Shown here in pieces: positions 11,722 through 28,871 of a stretch of 64,000 nt of DNA (position 1 is the stretch's first letter; the number at the start of each line of letters is the position of its first letter). The notes beneath the pieces are model-generated. The model ran no database searches, was not told the origin of the DNA, and was given only the letters and a program-made list of their open reading frames with translations. Source of the DNA: Adineta vaga (taxonomy: Eukaryota > Rotifera); assembly GCA_021613535.1 (NCBI GenBank), contig CP075496.1, forward strand, positions 8,122,001 through 8,186,000, read 5' to 3'. The translations under genes were made by a program, and so were the position numbers.

Positions 11722-12321
11722 ATGGCTGATCGTCGTTCTACAGTTCAGACTGAACCACGAGGTGTGAATACTATCAAAACAATTCCACCAACAACGAATT
11801 CAATACGTGAAGATATTCCAACATCACTTACGGGACCACTGTCAGCTATAGCAGCAACAGCTGCAGCAACAATCGTTCCTGAACGTCGTCAATCTGTTTT
11901 CCGACGTTTATCAATGTCGATGGGAAGTCGAAAATCGTCCATGCTTCCCTCATCAAATCATCCTCGACCAAATACATATCGATTAGAACCAGATAATGAA
12001 TATCGTTTCCGTCCATATCGTGTTCAACCTAAAGTATTGGACATCTTAATCGATCGAATGAAAGATAAAACATACAATAAAGATACAGCCGTTGATTTAT
12101 CAAAAGAAATTACAAGAAGCGTTCATCAATTAATGAAAAATTTTCAAATTCCACGTTATAAATTCGTTGTACAAACGGTTATTTCACAAAAACTTGAACA
12201 ACTTCTACGTATTGCATCAAGATCGCTATGGAACCCAAAAACTGATAATATGATTTCGGTAAATTATGAAACGAAAGATATGGTAGCTGTTGTTACTGTT
12301 TATGCTGTCTATCTTGAATGA
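11722..12321 (+). CDS. Tctex1-type dynein light chain domain protein
   Basis: Intronless, 199 aa. The N-terminal ~85 residues are Ser/Arg-rich and low complexity (RRQSVFRRLSMSMGSRKSS), probably disordered and phosphorylated. Residues ~90-199 form a Tctex1/DYNLT domain: NTYRLEPDNEYRFRPYRVQP, a helix with VDLSKEITRSVHQ, the conserved YKFVVQTVISQK strand, then LWNPKTDNMISVNYE and a final VTVYAVYLE. This arrangement matches the TCTEX1D1-4 (DYNLT4/5-type) group more than classical 113-aa DYNLT1. Such proteins act in cytoplasmic or ciliary dynein complexes. Short GAAT repeats follow the stop codon. Confidence 0.88.
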   Translation: MADRRSTVQTEPRGVNTIKTIPPTTNSIREDIPTSLTGPLSAIAATAAATIVPERRQSVFRRLSMSMGSRKSSMLPSSNHPRPNTYRLEPDNEYRFRPYRVQPKVLDILIDRMKDKTYNKDTAVDLSKEITRSVHQLMKNFQIPRYKFVVQTVISQKLEQLLRIASRSLWNPKTDNMISVNYETKDMVAVVTVYAVYLE

Positions 12322-12842
12322 ATGAATGAATGAAGAAAATAATAATGACTGACAGTCGATGTGTGTGTGTGTGTAACAGATGTGAGAACTTATTCCTATG
12401 GTTTATTGATTTAACCATTCAGAAAAAAATACTCAATGAGGTCGCTCATAGCTTTCTAGTACTGTGAAACAAATCTTAGTTTTTATACTATGAAATAATA
12501 AAAGATATCAGCTTTGATTGTTTGTTTTTTATTTTAAAGTTTAGTTTCGAGAATGACATAGAATACGAAGATATATGATCGATTGCTTTTGTCATCAGAG
12601 ATATCATCAATGAATGTTCGTTTGAGACAAACTTCAACTCAATTCTCTAATGACAAGCGTATGTATAATAGATAAAAAAAACATTTGCTATAATTGACAA
12701 GTCCAAAGTTCTATTTTCAATCAGATATTATCAAGCTAATTATCTTTGGAGAGGTATCAAAAGATATATATATAATACATAGAAGATTTCTGTCATTATG
12801 GAAGAAACAACAGTTTTACGTCGTTTTATAACAAGATAGACG
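12322..12842. other. Intergenic, no gene seen
   Basis: About 0.5 kb. A short GAAT-type repeat directly follows the stop codon and a (GT)6 run lies near 12360. AATAATAAAAG near 12494 could serve polyadenylation of the dynein light chain gene. Confidence 0.45.
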
Positions 12843-13138
12843 ATGCAGTTATTTAGATTAATCAGTTTTATTATCGTATTCTGTATGATAATCACATCAA
12901 TCAACAGTAATGGGTAGGTGAACTTTCATTGGGAACAATTTGATCTCGAAGTTTTGATTTTTTTCCTTCTCTATATAGCATAGCTAATTGTGTATGTCAT
13001 CAATCGTATCAATGGACTCGAGATTGCTGTGGACCAACAGGTGGATATTTCTTTTATCGTAAATGTTACAATACATTTGGCTTATCATTTATTCAATGTT
13101 GCCGTTATGCTGAATTGCGTGGAGCATGTGTTGCTTAA
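12843..13138 (+). CDS. Small secreted Cys-rich protein
   Basis: Two exons (12843-12913 and 12979-13138), phase-2 intron of 65 bp; 76 aa. A hydrophobic signal peptide (FRLISFIIVFCMIIT) ends near residue 22. The mature part has eight cysteines, including NCVC at its start, two CC pairs (RDCCGP and IQCCRY) and a C near the end (GACVA). The two-exon plan, with the intron just after the signal peptide, resembles the Cys-rich gene on the other strand near 10 kb, but the cysteine spacing differs, so homology is uncertain. AATAAA follows about 25 bp after the stop. Confidence 0.65.
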
Positions 13139-14185
13139 TTTTATATTCTATTTATATGATTGAAAATAAAATACTTTCAGAAAAATTCATTTTCTTTTCT
13201 TTTAAACATACTTGTTTAAGATTAGTTATTTGTATGAATAACGAAAATGTCTTGTGTTCGTAAAATGAAGATTCATTGCTAAAAATTCGTCTGTCGTGGT
13301 CATGCTCGAAAAAAATAAATAAATACGCAAGAAAATCATTACATATTTATATTTACCCTCGAGATCGATATCAACTACAAACTATTTCATTAGTCTTGTC
13401 TTATGTTTAAGAGCAGTTTCTGAACAAGTTGAGTAAGGATGTGTAACTTTTTACAGAAAGATTCGCATAGTATATTGTATTGGATGAGTATTGTTTTAAA
13501 AATAGTCAAGGTTTTTATGTTGGAGAATCGTGTCGATTGTGATTCGATGGGATGTTTCTTCTTTTTCAATAATTTCTCGCATATTCTGTTATATAATACT
13601 TTATTTCGTTAATATGAATGATGACGTATATTTTCGAGGATCTGATAAGACTAACACTTTGATGCATCAGGGAAGCTTTTCTTACAGATGAAATGACTGT
13701 TTATCATTGCTCATGAATAAATGAAATTAGTTCTTATACAATTTTTAAGAGTATAATAGAACCATACTAAAAGATTATTATCGTTCAGAGAACCAGCACA
13801 CTAACAAAGATGACTTACTCACACTGCACTATAAACAGATCATCTTTCATTAGCAAGACGACAATAATTCCTTTATACGCGAGATGTACTTATCTGAAAT
13901 AATGTTGAGATTTAGTATTAAATGAAGTGGTAGGGTGCCACGAATGAATGTTTTATGCATGAACATTCCAAAATGTATCTAACTGTAAGATAATATTTTT
14001 ATTCTTCTTTTCTAGCTATTTACATATAAAGGATGTTATTTGATGAAAGATTGATTTTGTTTCTTGATCATATTAGAAAAAAAATAGAAATTATTATCCA
14101 TAATTAAATAACTATAAGGACAAGGTAAAAACAAAAAAGAACTCTTAAGACAAAACCGATTTGTAACTATATATATATAAATCAA
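13139..14185. other. Intergenic, no gene seen
   Basis: About 1 kb between the plus-strand Cys-rich gene and the 3' end of calcineurin A. AT-rich, a short TA run near 14170, no coding signal recognised. Confidence 0.5.
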
Positions 14186-16571
14186 TCATTTTCTCGTTAC
14201 TGAATTAATTTTTATCTTCATATTTGTTGTTGAATCAGGACCTGATATTGACGATGTATTCACAAAACTTTCACGCCTCATTTTCACAAAACCTTGTGTT
14301 GTTCCTCGAAAAGATGCTTTTGATGATGCTTCGTTTTTAATTGATTGATGCGATGTTAAATTTCGTATTGATGATTGTTTAATACGTTCAGCAATCGTTG
14401 GTGTCATATCTAAATTTGATGATTTTGTTGGTGGCATACGTTCATTAAGTTGATCAAGAGTTTTAGCTGTTGAAAAACGTTCTTTGCTTGTTATATTATT
14501 ATCATCACGAAGAATATTTGCAGCAACTTCTGTTTCTGTTTTAATATCAATATTGTCAATTACTTCAGTTGGATTTATTAATGGAGCTAAACCACGTAGT
14601 GCAAGAACATTTTCACTTAATTCACGTAATGATTTATAAGCTTTGGCCACTTTTGCTAATGCACGAATTTTTATACGAAGTTGTTCTTTTCGTAATTCAC
14701 GATTATTACGTTCAATTAGTGAATCGATCTGTTGATCGGGTTCAGCTAATTCTTCATCTGTACAGATACTTAATATACTTAACAATACATCAGTAACTTT
14801 TTCACCAACAAATGGTAATGACCAAGAAAAAACATCCATAAAATTCGGTAGCCAATAAGGATGTGGTGAACTATTGAATTGTCGAATATTAAGAACATTA
14901 TCTTCATATTTCATAATCGCTGCTTTATTACGATAAGCATCGAGATAATTTGGTGCGGAAAATATTGTTATTAATGATGGAAAACCAGTTTCAGCTGATT
15001 TTCGATACATTCGATAGCCGACATCTTGAGCTTCATGAGCACGAATTATTGAAAGTATCTGATTTTGCACTAGAAATTCATTGACAGCAGTATAAGTATA
15101 AAAATAAGAACAACCTCGTGTTGTATTATGCAAATATAAATGTTCATTCGTTGATGGAAGTACGGGTTGAGAAAGAAGAGTGGGAGGTAAATCGTTCAGT
15201 GGAAGACTTGGACGACGTTTTGGTACAGTAATTGGATTATCTTTATCATTACCGTAATCTTCAACAGGATCAGACCATAAAAGATCACACATAGCACCAT
15301 AAGGTGGAGGTTCATGAAATCGATCCAACTGAAAATATAAAAAATATGAATAGTTATTTTATATTTTAACATTTCATTCGAATTTACTTGTCGTATATCA
15401 TCTAATGTGGAAATTTCGGGTGAGATTCCTCCATGTACACATAAGAATTGTTTGTTCATAAGTGCTGCTAATGGTAAACAATCAAATGCAATCATACAAG
15501 CATCATACACATCTTCGCTATATTTTATAAGACATTCTTGCTTGAAACTAAATGGGAAATACAAAATAAAATCAATCAATCAATCAATTGTCTTACGTAA
15601 AATATTCAGTTAAATGTCGACATTCATGATTTCCTCGAAGAAGAAAAAACGTATCTCGATAATGTATTTTCAATGCCCATAAATAAAGAACACTACAATT
15701 AGCAAAAGCATAGTGTCAAAATTTTCAATACGACAAATAAAACTTCCTACCATTCAATTCCAAAATATCCTCGGTCAACATAGTCACCGAGAAATAAATA
15801 CGAAGTAGTCGCTGGTGAACCTCCAACATCAAATAATCTATATCAATACAACTTTCAATTACAAATACATCAAAACTTCAACAATGATATTTACTTGACT
15901 AAATCGTATAATTGTCCATGAATATCACCACAAATTGTCAATGGTGCATCGACATCAAGCATGGTTGCTTCTTCGTGTAAAATAGAAGCACCTAAATACG
16001 TAAAATGATTACTCGTAAACATGTTAATTGAAAAGTTTTTATTGATAAAGATTAGTAAATGTCATTGTAAGTAAATAAGTTAATCGATTAGATAATTCCA
16101 CGTCGATATTATTAGAATCATTGATCTAGATTTCTCATTTTATCTCATTGAGAACGTTCTAGTTTTGATAAAAAACAGAAACAGATATAGACGCATAATT
16201 TTTATTTAGATTTGTTTATACTCAAAGAAATCCTATCTGACTTTTGTTGTAGAAGAAAACAAATTATGTATTGACACTTAGATTAACAAGAGAATATATT
16301 TTACTGTACCAGTTTCAATAATTCGAAGTGCAGCTTGCTCTGTTAGACGACCTTCAAGTAAAATATGTTGTTTGAGAATCTCTAAATCTGGTTTATCATC
16401 TGGATCGGAGGAATGAAGATAAATATCATCAATATCAAGACGATGTAAAGGTGGTGTAGAAACTGTTTTACAGTTTCTTTCTGTTGTACTGTAATTCGTA
16501 GTTTTCGATGGCGAGGAAGATGTTGCTGAGGATGAGGATGATGCGTCGGATGCTTGATCGCTACTCGTCAT
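14186..16571 (-). CDS. PPP3CA-like: Calcineurin A (Ca2+/calmodulin-dependent Ser/Thr phosphatase PP2B)
   Basis: Minus strand, six exons: 16571-16310, 15991-15895, 15837-15751, 15692-15597, 15547-15388 and 15328-14186; 614 aa against about 520 in mammals. Metal-site motifs are intact: GDIHGQ, GDYVDRG and GNHE, then CVHGG and RAHEAQD. The calcineurin-B-binding helix, the calmodulin-binding segment ([20 protein letters not shown]) and the autoinhibitory core ([10 protein letters not shown]) are all recognisable. Three parts are longer than usual: a Ser-rich N-terminus, a Pro-rich insert of about 35 residues between [11 protein letters not shown] and [11 protein letters not shown] inside the catalytic domain, and a polar tail. 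The second PP2B subunit is not in this window. Very confident on family. Confidence 0.95.
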
Positions 16572-18480
16572 TTAAAAAGTTTTCTTTTCATTATTCTGAA
16601 AAGATAATATATTTTATTAAAACAAAAACGAAATGGATTGTAAAGGGAATATGTTATTATTCTATTACATGTCCTAATCGAGTCATTTTTCACCTGAATG
16701 ATCAAAGGAATCCGACTATAACAACCTTTAGCCGATAAATTAAGGTTATAGTAATATATTGCAAATAGAAAATATCTTTTATACGTAGAAGCTTTTCTTT
16801 TCTTTGTCAAGAGATGTAGATAAATATATGACCATAGACTTCGATGTTACAGCGAATAAGAAGAAAAAGGAGAGAATACAAAAATAATGACGAACGATAT
16901 TTCTCTATGATTATTTTACTTCGAGACTTACGAACAAATGCGAACTGAATATTTTCTATAGATATGTATATATTTTCTTGTTTGTTTGAAGTTGTTTGAC
17001 ATCTTTAACGCAGAAGGATATCATGAAAAAGCAGTTACTCTCGATATTGATGTGACACGTATTATTCTCATATACAAAGATGCACATTTTGTTTTTGTTA
17101 ACTTTAGTCTCTTTTCTCTTCTTAGATATCATTCGTTTTCATTTATTATTGATAGCAAAATCTATCAATATATTTATGTAAATTTACATTTCTTATTCGT
17201 CTCCAAACAACGATTTCTCCGAGAGAAAATCGACAACATAAATATCTACATGTACGTATATTAGTAACTAAATGATTGACATTTATGTGCATGATGAAAG
17301 AACAACAACAACAACAACAGCGATAAAAACAACAACTAATATCGAGCAGTTTTTTCTTCTAAGTATATGTCAACGAAAATAGATTGATGGGAAAAGAGCG
17401 GAACGAGTTCGCGCTCCCTCTCTCTGCATTTTCTTTTCATGTCAGATCAAACTATGCCAAAAGGCAAAGATGTTCTATACTAATTGCTATATAATTAGAT
17501 AACTAAACAACGTAAAGAGTTTTTTTGGAGAGTATTTTTACTTCCTATAACAACTAATGATTATTGATACGTAAAAAGAATGTCTATACTATTTCCAATG
17601 TACTAATGACAAAAGACGAAGTTCTTCTTCAATTATCTCAATTGATTTTTGACAGTAAGTAATCGGAGATCAAAAATAATATTTATCTTTTTTACTAGAT
17701 AATAATGCTTTCGATTTTTATTCAAATTTTATCTTCATATGAATTGGACAACAAAACGTAATCAATTTTAGCTTTGGAAATGAAATGAAATGGGTAAAAG
17801 AAGATATTTCCCTACTATGAATAGAAAAAGTAACACCAAAACTCAAATGTCAATCAAATGTTCTGACCTTTATTTGATATAATATTGATAATCAAAAAAT
17901 ATTTTATAGGATAAATAATACGAGATTGCTACTTAGCAATTTTTCTTGTTATTTCAATCATCATGGGGAATCTACTTGGAAACAGCGTGAACTATCAAAT
18001 AAGAGACTCCATAAATCATCGAATCGACTTGATATGAAGAATAAACAAAAGTATCTAAGTAGATAAAAATAACAGCGAGACATTTGATCAACTTTCAAGA
18101 ATAATTAACGATTCAAAATCTTCGAAATATTTCTCATATTCTTATGAAATTATCAATGAATATTAATAAATAATTCACGAGATCTGAAAGCATATGATAA
18201 TATCACCCGATAAAGGTGTGTCGAGACGATGTGTCAAACAATCTTTGATTTATCGCCAATGCATTTCTCCACTGTATTCATTCCGATGAAAAAATTTTCA
18301 CTTATGATGATGAGTGTCTACTGCCCTCCTGTATAGATTGACTACTAGCGACATGTTTCTATGCATAGTGGCTGTTGTCCTGTGAAATAACATGACCGAT
18401 GAATGAATGAATCGTTTGAAATTTTCTTTTGCTTCATTTTAAAAAACTTCAAAAGTTGCCAATTCAATTATACTAAAAAT
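16572..18480. other. Divergent intergenic region, calcineurin A / ULK4
   Basis: 1.9 kb between two divergent starts. It includes a CAA run near 17306-17320 and purine-rich stretches. An in-frame ATG at 18403 would extend ULK4 by 26 residues, but the homologous start is at 18481. No further gene recognised. Confidence 0.5.
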
Positions 18481-24973
<6,493 letters not shown>

Positions 24974-25419
24974 AAACAAAACTAGTCTATGTTTTGTGTT
25001 GTGTTTATAAATAAATTTCATATTTGCATAGCAAAGATAAACTTGCTTTTCGAAAATAACAATAGTCTATGTTCTGAAATATTAGTTAGGAGAGGAAAAC
25101 TCGCTCTTAATCGTTGATTGTGAAAAATGATCCTTGAAGTGATTTGACATGTAATGCATTATTAGGTAATAAATTAACCTTGCAAAAAAACAGAACTCGG
25201 TTAAATCAATCAGAATAGATTCTCTTCAAAAGCAAACATGATATGATTGAAATGATGAGACCACTATATCCATCTATCTATCGAGCTCAACGAAAGATTA
25301 TGATAGATAGAAATATCATCCAATAGAAATTCTTTTTCTTATTTGATCTTTACTTGAGTTGAGTTCAGTGAATGTGAATGTAAAGCGAGTATTCTAAGAA
25401 CAAAGTTCAGAATTTCGAG
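24974..25419. other. Short intergenic spacer
   Basis: 446 bp between ULK4 and the hydrolase on the same strand. AATAAATTTC near 25010 is a plausible polyadenylation region for ULK4. No gene seen. Confidence 0.5.
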
Positions 25420-27133
25420 ATGCCTCACGTTAAATTGCCTGTCGACAATCAAAATCTAGAATTGTATTATGAAACACATGGATCTGGTAAAAATAAAATT
25501 CTATTTATTATGGGTTTATTAACTGATGGCGCCGCTTGGGCTTGTCAAGTAAAAGAACTCATCTAGTTTTATTTACTCATTAATCTCAATTTATCTTTAG
25601 ACTGATTTTTTTCGTAATCAATCTGAATATCAGGTAGATCTTCACGTTAAATCATGTTATATAAATCTATGAATCGATTTCTAGTGTGTCAGTTATGATA
25701 ATCGTGGTTGTGGACGTTCATCATCACCCTTGACCCTTAAATATACGACAACTCAAATGGCTAAAGATGCTTTAGCACTCATTGATCATTTAAAATGGGC
25801 ACAATGTCATGTGGTGGGTGTTTCAATGGGTGGTATGATTGCTCTGGAATTTGCATTATTAGTACCAACAAGAATCCTTTCATTAACTTTATTGGCTACA
25901 CATGCAGGTGGAATTGCCGGACGTGCACCTTTCGTTGGTATTCGTCATATTCTTCGATCGTTAGTAATACGTGAAGAACATTTACAAATTGAAAATGCAT
26001 TGACAATGCTCTATGGAACAAATACTTTATCTAATCCAGAAAAACGAAAAGTGAAATCAATGAGGATTTTCGAAGAATTTCCTAAAAATTCTGTTTTTAT
26101 TTTAGATTTTCCTTAACTATCATACAGAAAGATACAAAAAACGTGTTCCACCGAAATTGGTTGGTATTCTAGGACATTTATTGGCAGTTCAACGACATTA
26201 TGTTAGTTATGCCGATTTATTAAAGATTCGTTACGCACCATTTGATTGTTTAATCATGGTTGGAACAGAAGATCGACTTGTACGAGAAGCAAATTCCTAT
26301 CTTATTCGACAAGTTAGTAATGAATATCAAAACTCTTATTTTTACTTTTCTTTCTTTTCTATCACTATAGACACTTGGCTGTCGTCTTGTCAAACTTGAA
26401 CATGCGGGACATGGTTTACCTGCTGAATGTTCGAAAGAGATCAATGAAGAATTATTCGGTAAAGTTAACGAATACAAACGATCGGTTTTAAACATTTCTT
26501 TCTCTTGAATAGATTGGTATGAATCAATTCGAACAGGTGATTCATCAAAATCGAAAAGTACAGTGGTGCCAGAAGAATATCAAACAGAAATAAAAGCACT
26601 TGAACAATGTTGTCAACATCGAACTCATTGTCTGGTTTATAATATAACTGGATTCATCAAAGTAAACATATTACTCCCTTAAGTAATCATCAAGTTTTCG
26701 TTTTTAACTTGCAGGGTGTCTTTCTCGGTACAATACTTTATATCATTTTGGCTATTAATAGTTTAATCAAAGGACAATCAAGTGGAGTTTATTTGACTTT
26801 CGAAAATATTCTATTACTTGGATGTTTAAAGTAAATTTCCTATTTATAACGTTTATGTATATAGTTAAAAGATAGTTTTACTTTAGTGGACTTCGCCGTT
26901 CATTGACGTGTGTTTACAGTGCATTCCATGCACGACGTTATGTACAAGATCAACGAATACTATTAAATCGAGCTGCACATCATGGAGGTATTGGTGTTGC
27001 TTTACCTGATGAACCAAAAAATGGCATACCACATGGATGTGGTTTTGAAATACCGATCTATTCCATTATGTTCATTCTTAGTCTTATTGTTTTGATTTAC
27101 ACGACACATACTTTTGAACAAAAAGCTATTTAA
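25420..27133 (+). CDS. Alpha/beta hydrolase with C-terminal membrane segments
   Basis: Eight exons: 25420-25548, 25601-25633, 25685-26050, 26106-26312, 26371-26458, 26513-26661, 26715-26830 and 26887-27133; 444 aa. Residues 1-~270 form an alpha/beta-hydrolase fold: oxyanion region IMGLLTDGAAW, strand SYDNRGCGRS, nucleophile elbow GVSMGG (Ser ~101), acid in VGTEDRLV and His in EHAGHG. So the triad Ser-Asp-His appears complete. After about residue 310 the protein has at least two hydrophobic segments (GTILYIILAINSLI and IMFILSLIVLIYTT), which would anchor it to a membrane. One donor (GTGAAATC at 26051) is weak, but its 55-bp intron restores the frame. Substrate unknown; an ester or lipid substrate is a guess. 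Confidence 0.82.
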
Positions 27134-28871
27134 TCCGTTTTTGAGACAATTTATAATAATTCAGCAAGTGATATTGTGACCGTTTTTTTTAAATTAATGC
27201 TTTTGAACTAATAATCGAAATATTGATTATGGTCTTTTCGTATTTTACATAAATTCTACTAAATACTATCAAATGATGATAAATTGTTCTTGTCAATGGT
27301 TCCTATTAAGTAGAAACAATTAACAGGAATACTGTTGAGTCTATGGCGAATGTATTCAATAAATGACTGACATCATATAGATGGGAATAAAAATGAGTAA
27401 TGTGGCTAATAAAGAAATTCTATGGAGTAGTCAGTTGTTTTACTGACAGATCATATTTTAGAACCATGGCTATATAATTAATCTCGTTTGAATTTTGACA
27501 CGAACGTTTGATACTATCGAACATGAATAGAATTATAAGTATATTTAGATCGACGGTCATAAACTGTATTAACGATCGCTTATGATCCTATTTTAGACAA
27601 GTACACTACACAAACGAGAGTTGTTGACTTTCATTTACCGTTTACGTCTAAGAAGCGGATATTATTAGATACTCAATTATACCCAATGGTACTATATATT
27701 TAAACTGAAAATAATTACCTTATGCTACTAGATTTCATTTCATTGAAAATCTTCCAGTAGAATTTGTGTCTTCTCCATTATTCTACCGCGGTCAATATTG
27801 ATAAGTTTGTTCCAAATGTATAAAATAACAACAATAATAATAAACTTAGATAAGGTGTCAGATGATTAATTCGATTTCTCTATTCTTTTAAGTAAATACT
27901 TTTCCAATTGCATCTATGCAATAGAACATTTGAATCACAAATTTATTACTATTATTTTTGACGTTTCACAATAGAAATTTCCCTAGTGGTTGGTTTATGT
28001 TTTTTCTTTCATTCCACAATATACACAAGTACGAATAAGTGTCAAAATGCAGACATATTTTTTTCTCTGTGTTTTACAGGAATGCATTTTATCTCCCATA
28101 AATATCTTATTTTGCTTTGTTCTGTATTTTTTTTCTGCTCTTTTTACTTAAATAAGAAACCTTTGAAGGAAAATAACCTAGAATTGCCATGATACGAACG
28201 TTAGTTGAACCTTTTTTAAGTCGAGAAAAAAAACGTAGAAAAGAACTGAAACGCAAGGCAACGTTCGAAGGTAAAATCTAGTGAAGAAACGTCATAGCAA
28301 GTGAGACTACCTTTCTTTTTCTTTCTTCTCTTCGTCGTCTTCTATCACGGTAAGGATGTTTGAACTAGATGAATGTATTGACAACCTTTTTTTGACATTG
28401 GGATTTTTTTCGCTAAATGATGCAAATTGTCAAAACGAATGACAAATTACTTTTCTCATTAGATATATAGATTTACCTATCATTTTCTAAACTTCCTCTA
28501 TCAATAAGGGTACATATGTCGAAAAAAATGATGATATATATATATGATTGTTCGACAAGAAAACTAATGAACAGAAAGGAATATGTTGAATTAGACAATA
28601 ATAATATAAAGGACAAGTTTATATCACAGAAAAAAAAAAGATAGGACTAGAAGTTCTACAACAAAATTCAATTGATTTTGTTGATAAAAATCTGACAGTA
28701 TTGATTTATATGAAATCTATTCATCATATCATTTACTCATCTTCAACCTCCGCTTTATTATATACATGTATACATATATATATCATATTGATGTTTATGT
28801 GTACTTTAGTAGTCGTTAATTTTGTTTTGTTTTTTTTCTTTCATAAAGAAAATCGTATTAAATAACAAGCA
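27134..28871. other. Intergenic, upstream of the EVI5-type gene
   Basis: 1.7 kb AT-rich region. A short (AT)n run lies near 28537. CT/GA-rich stretches near 28300-28340 and 28830-28860 resemble leader sequences of other genes in the window. Small open frames only. Confidence 0.5.

Noticed and set aside
16986-17264. 92-codon open frame upstream of ULK4
   Set aside because: AT-rich, Phe/Tyr/Ile-biased composition typical of chance frames, no splice partner.
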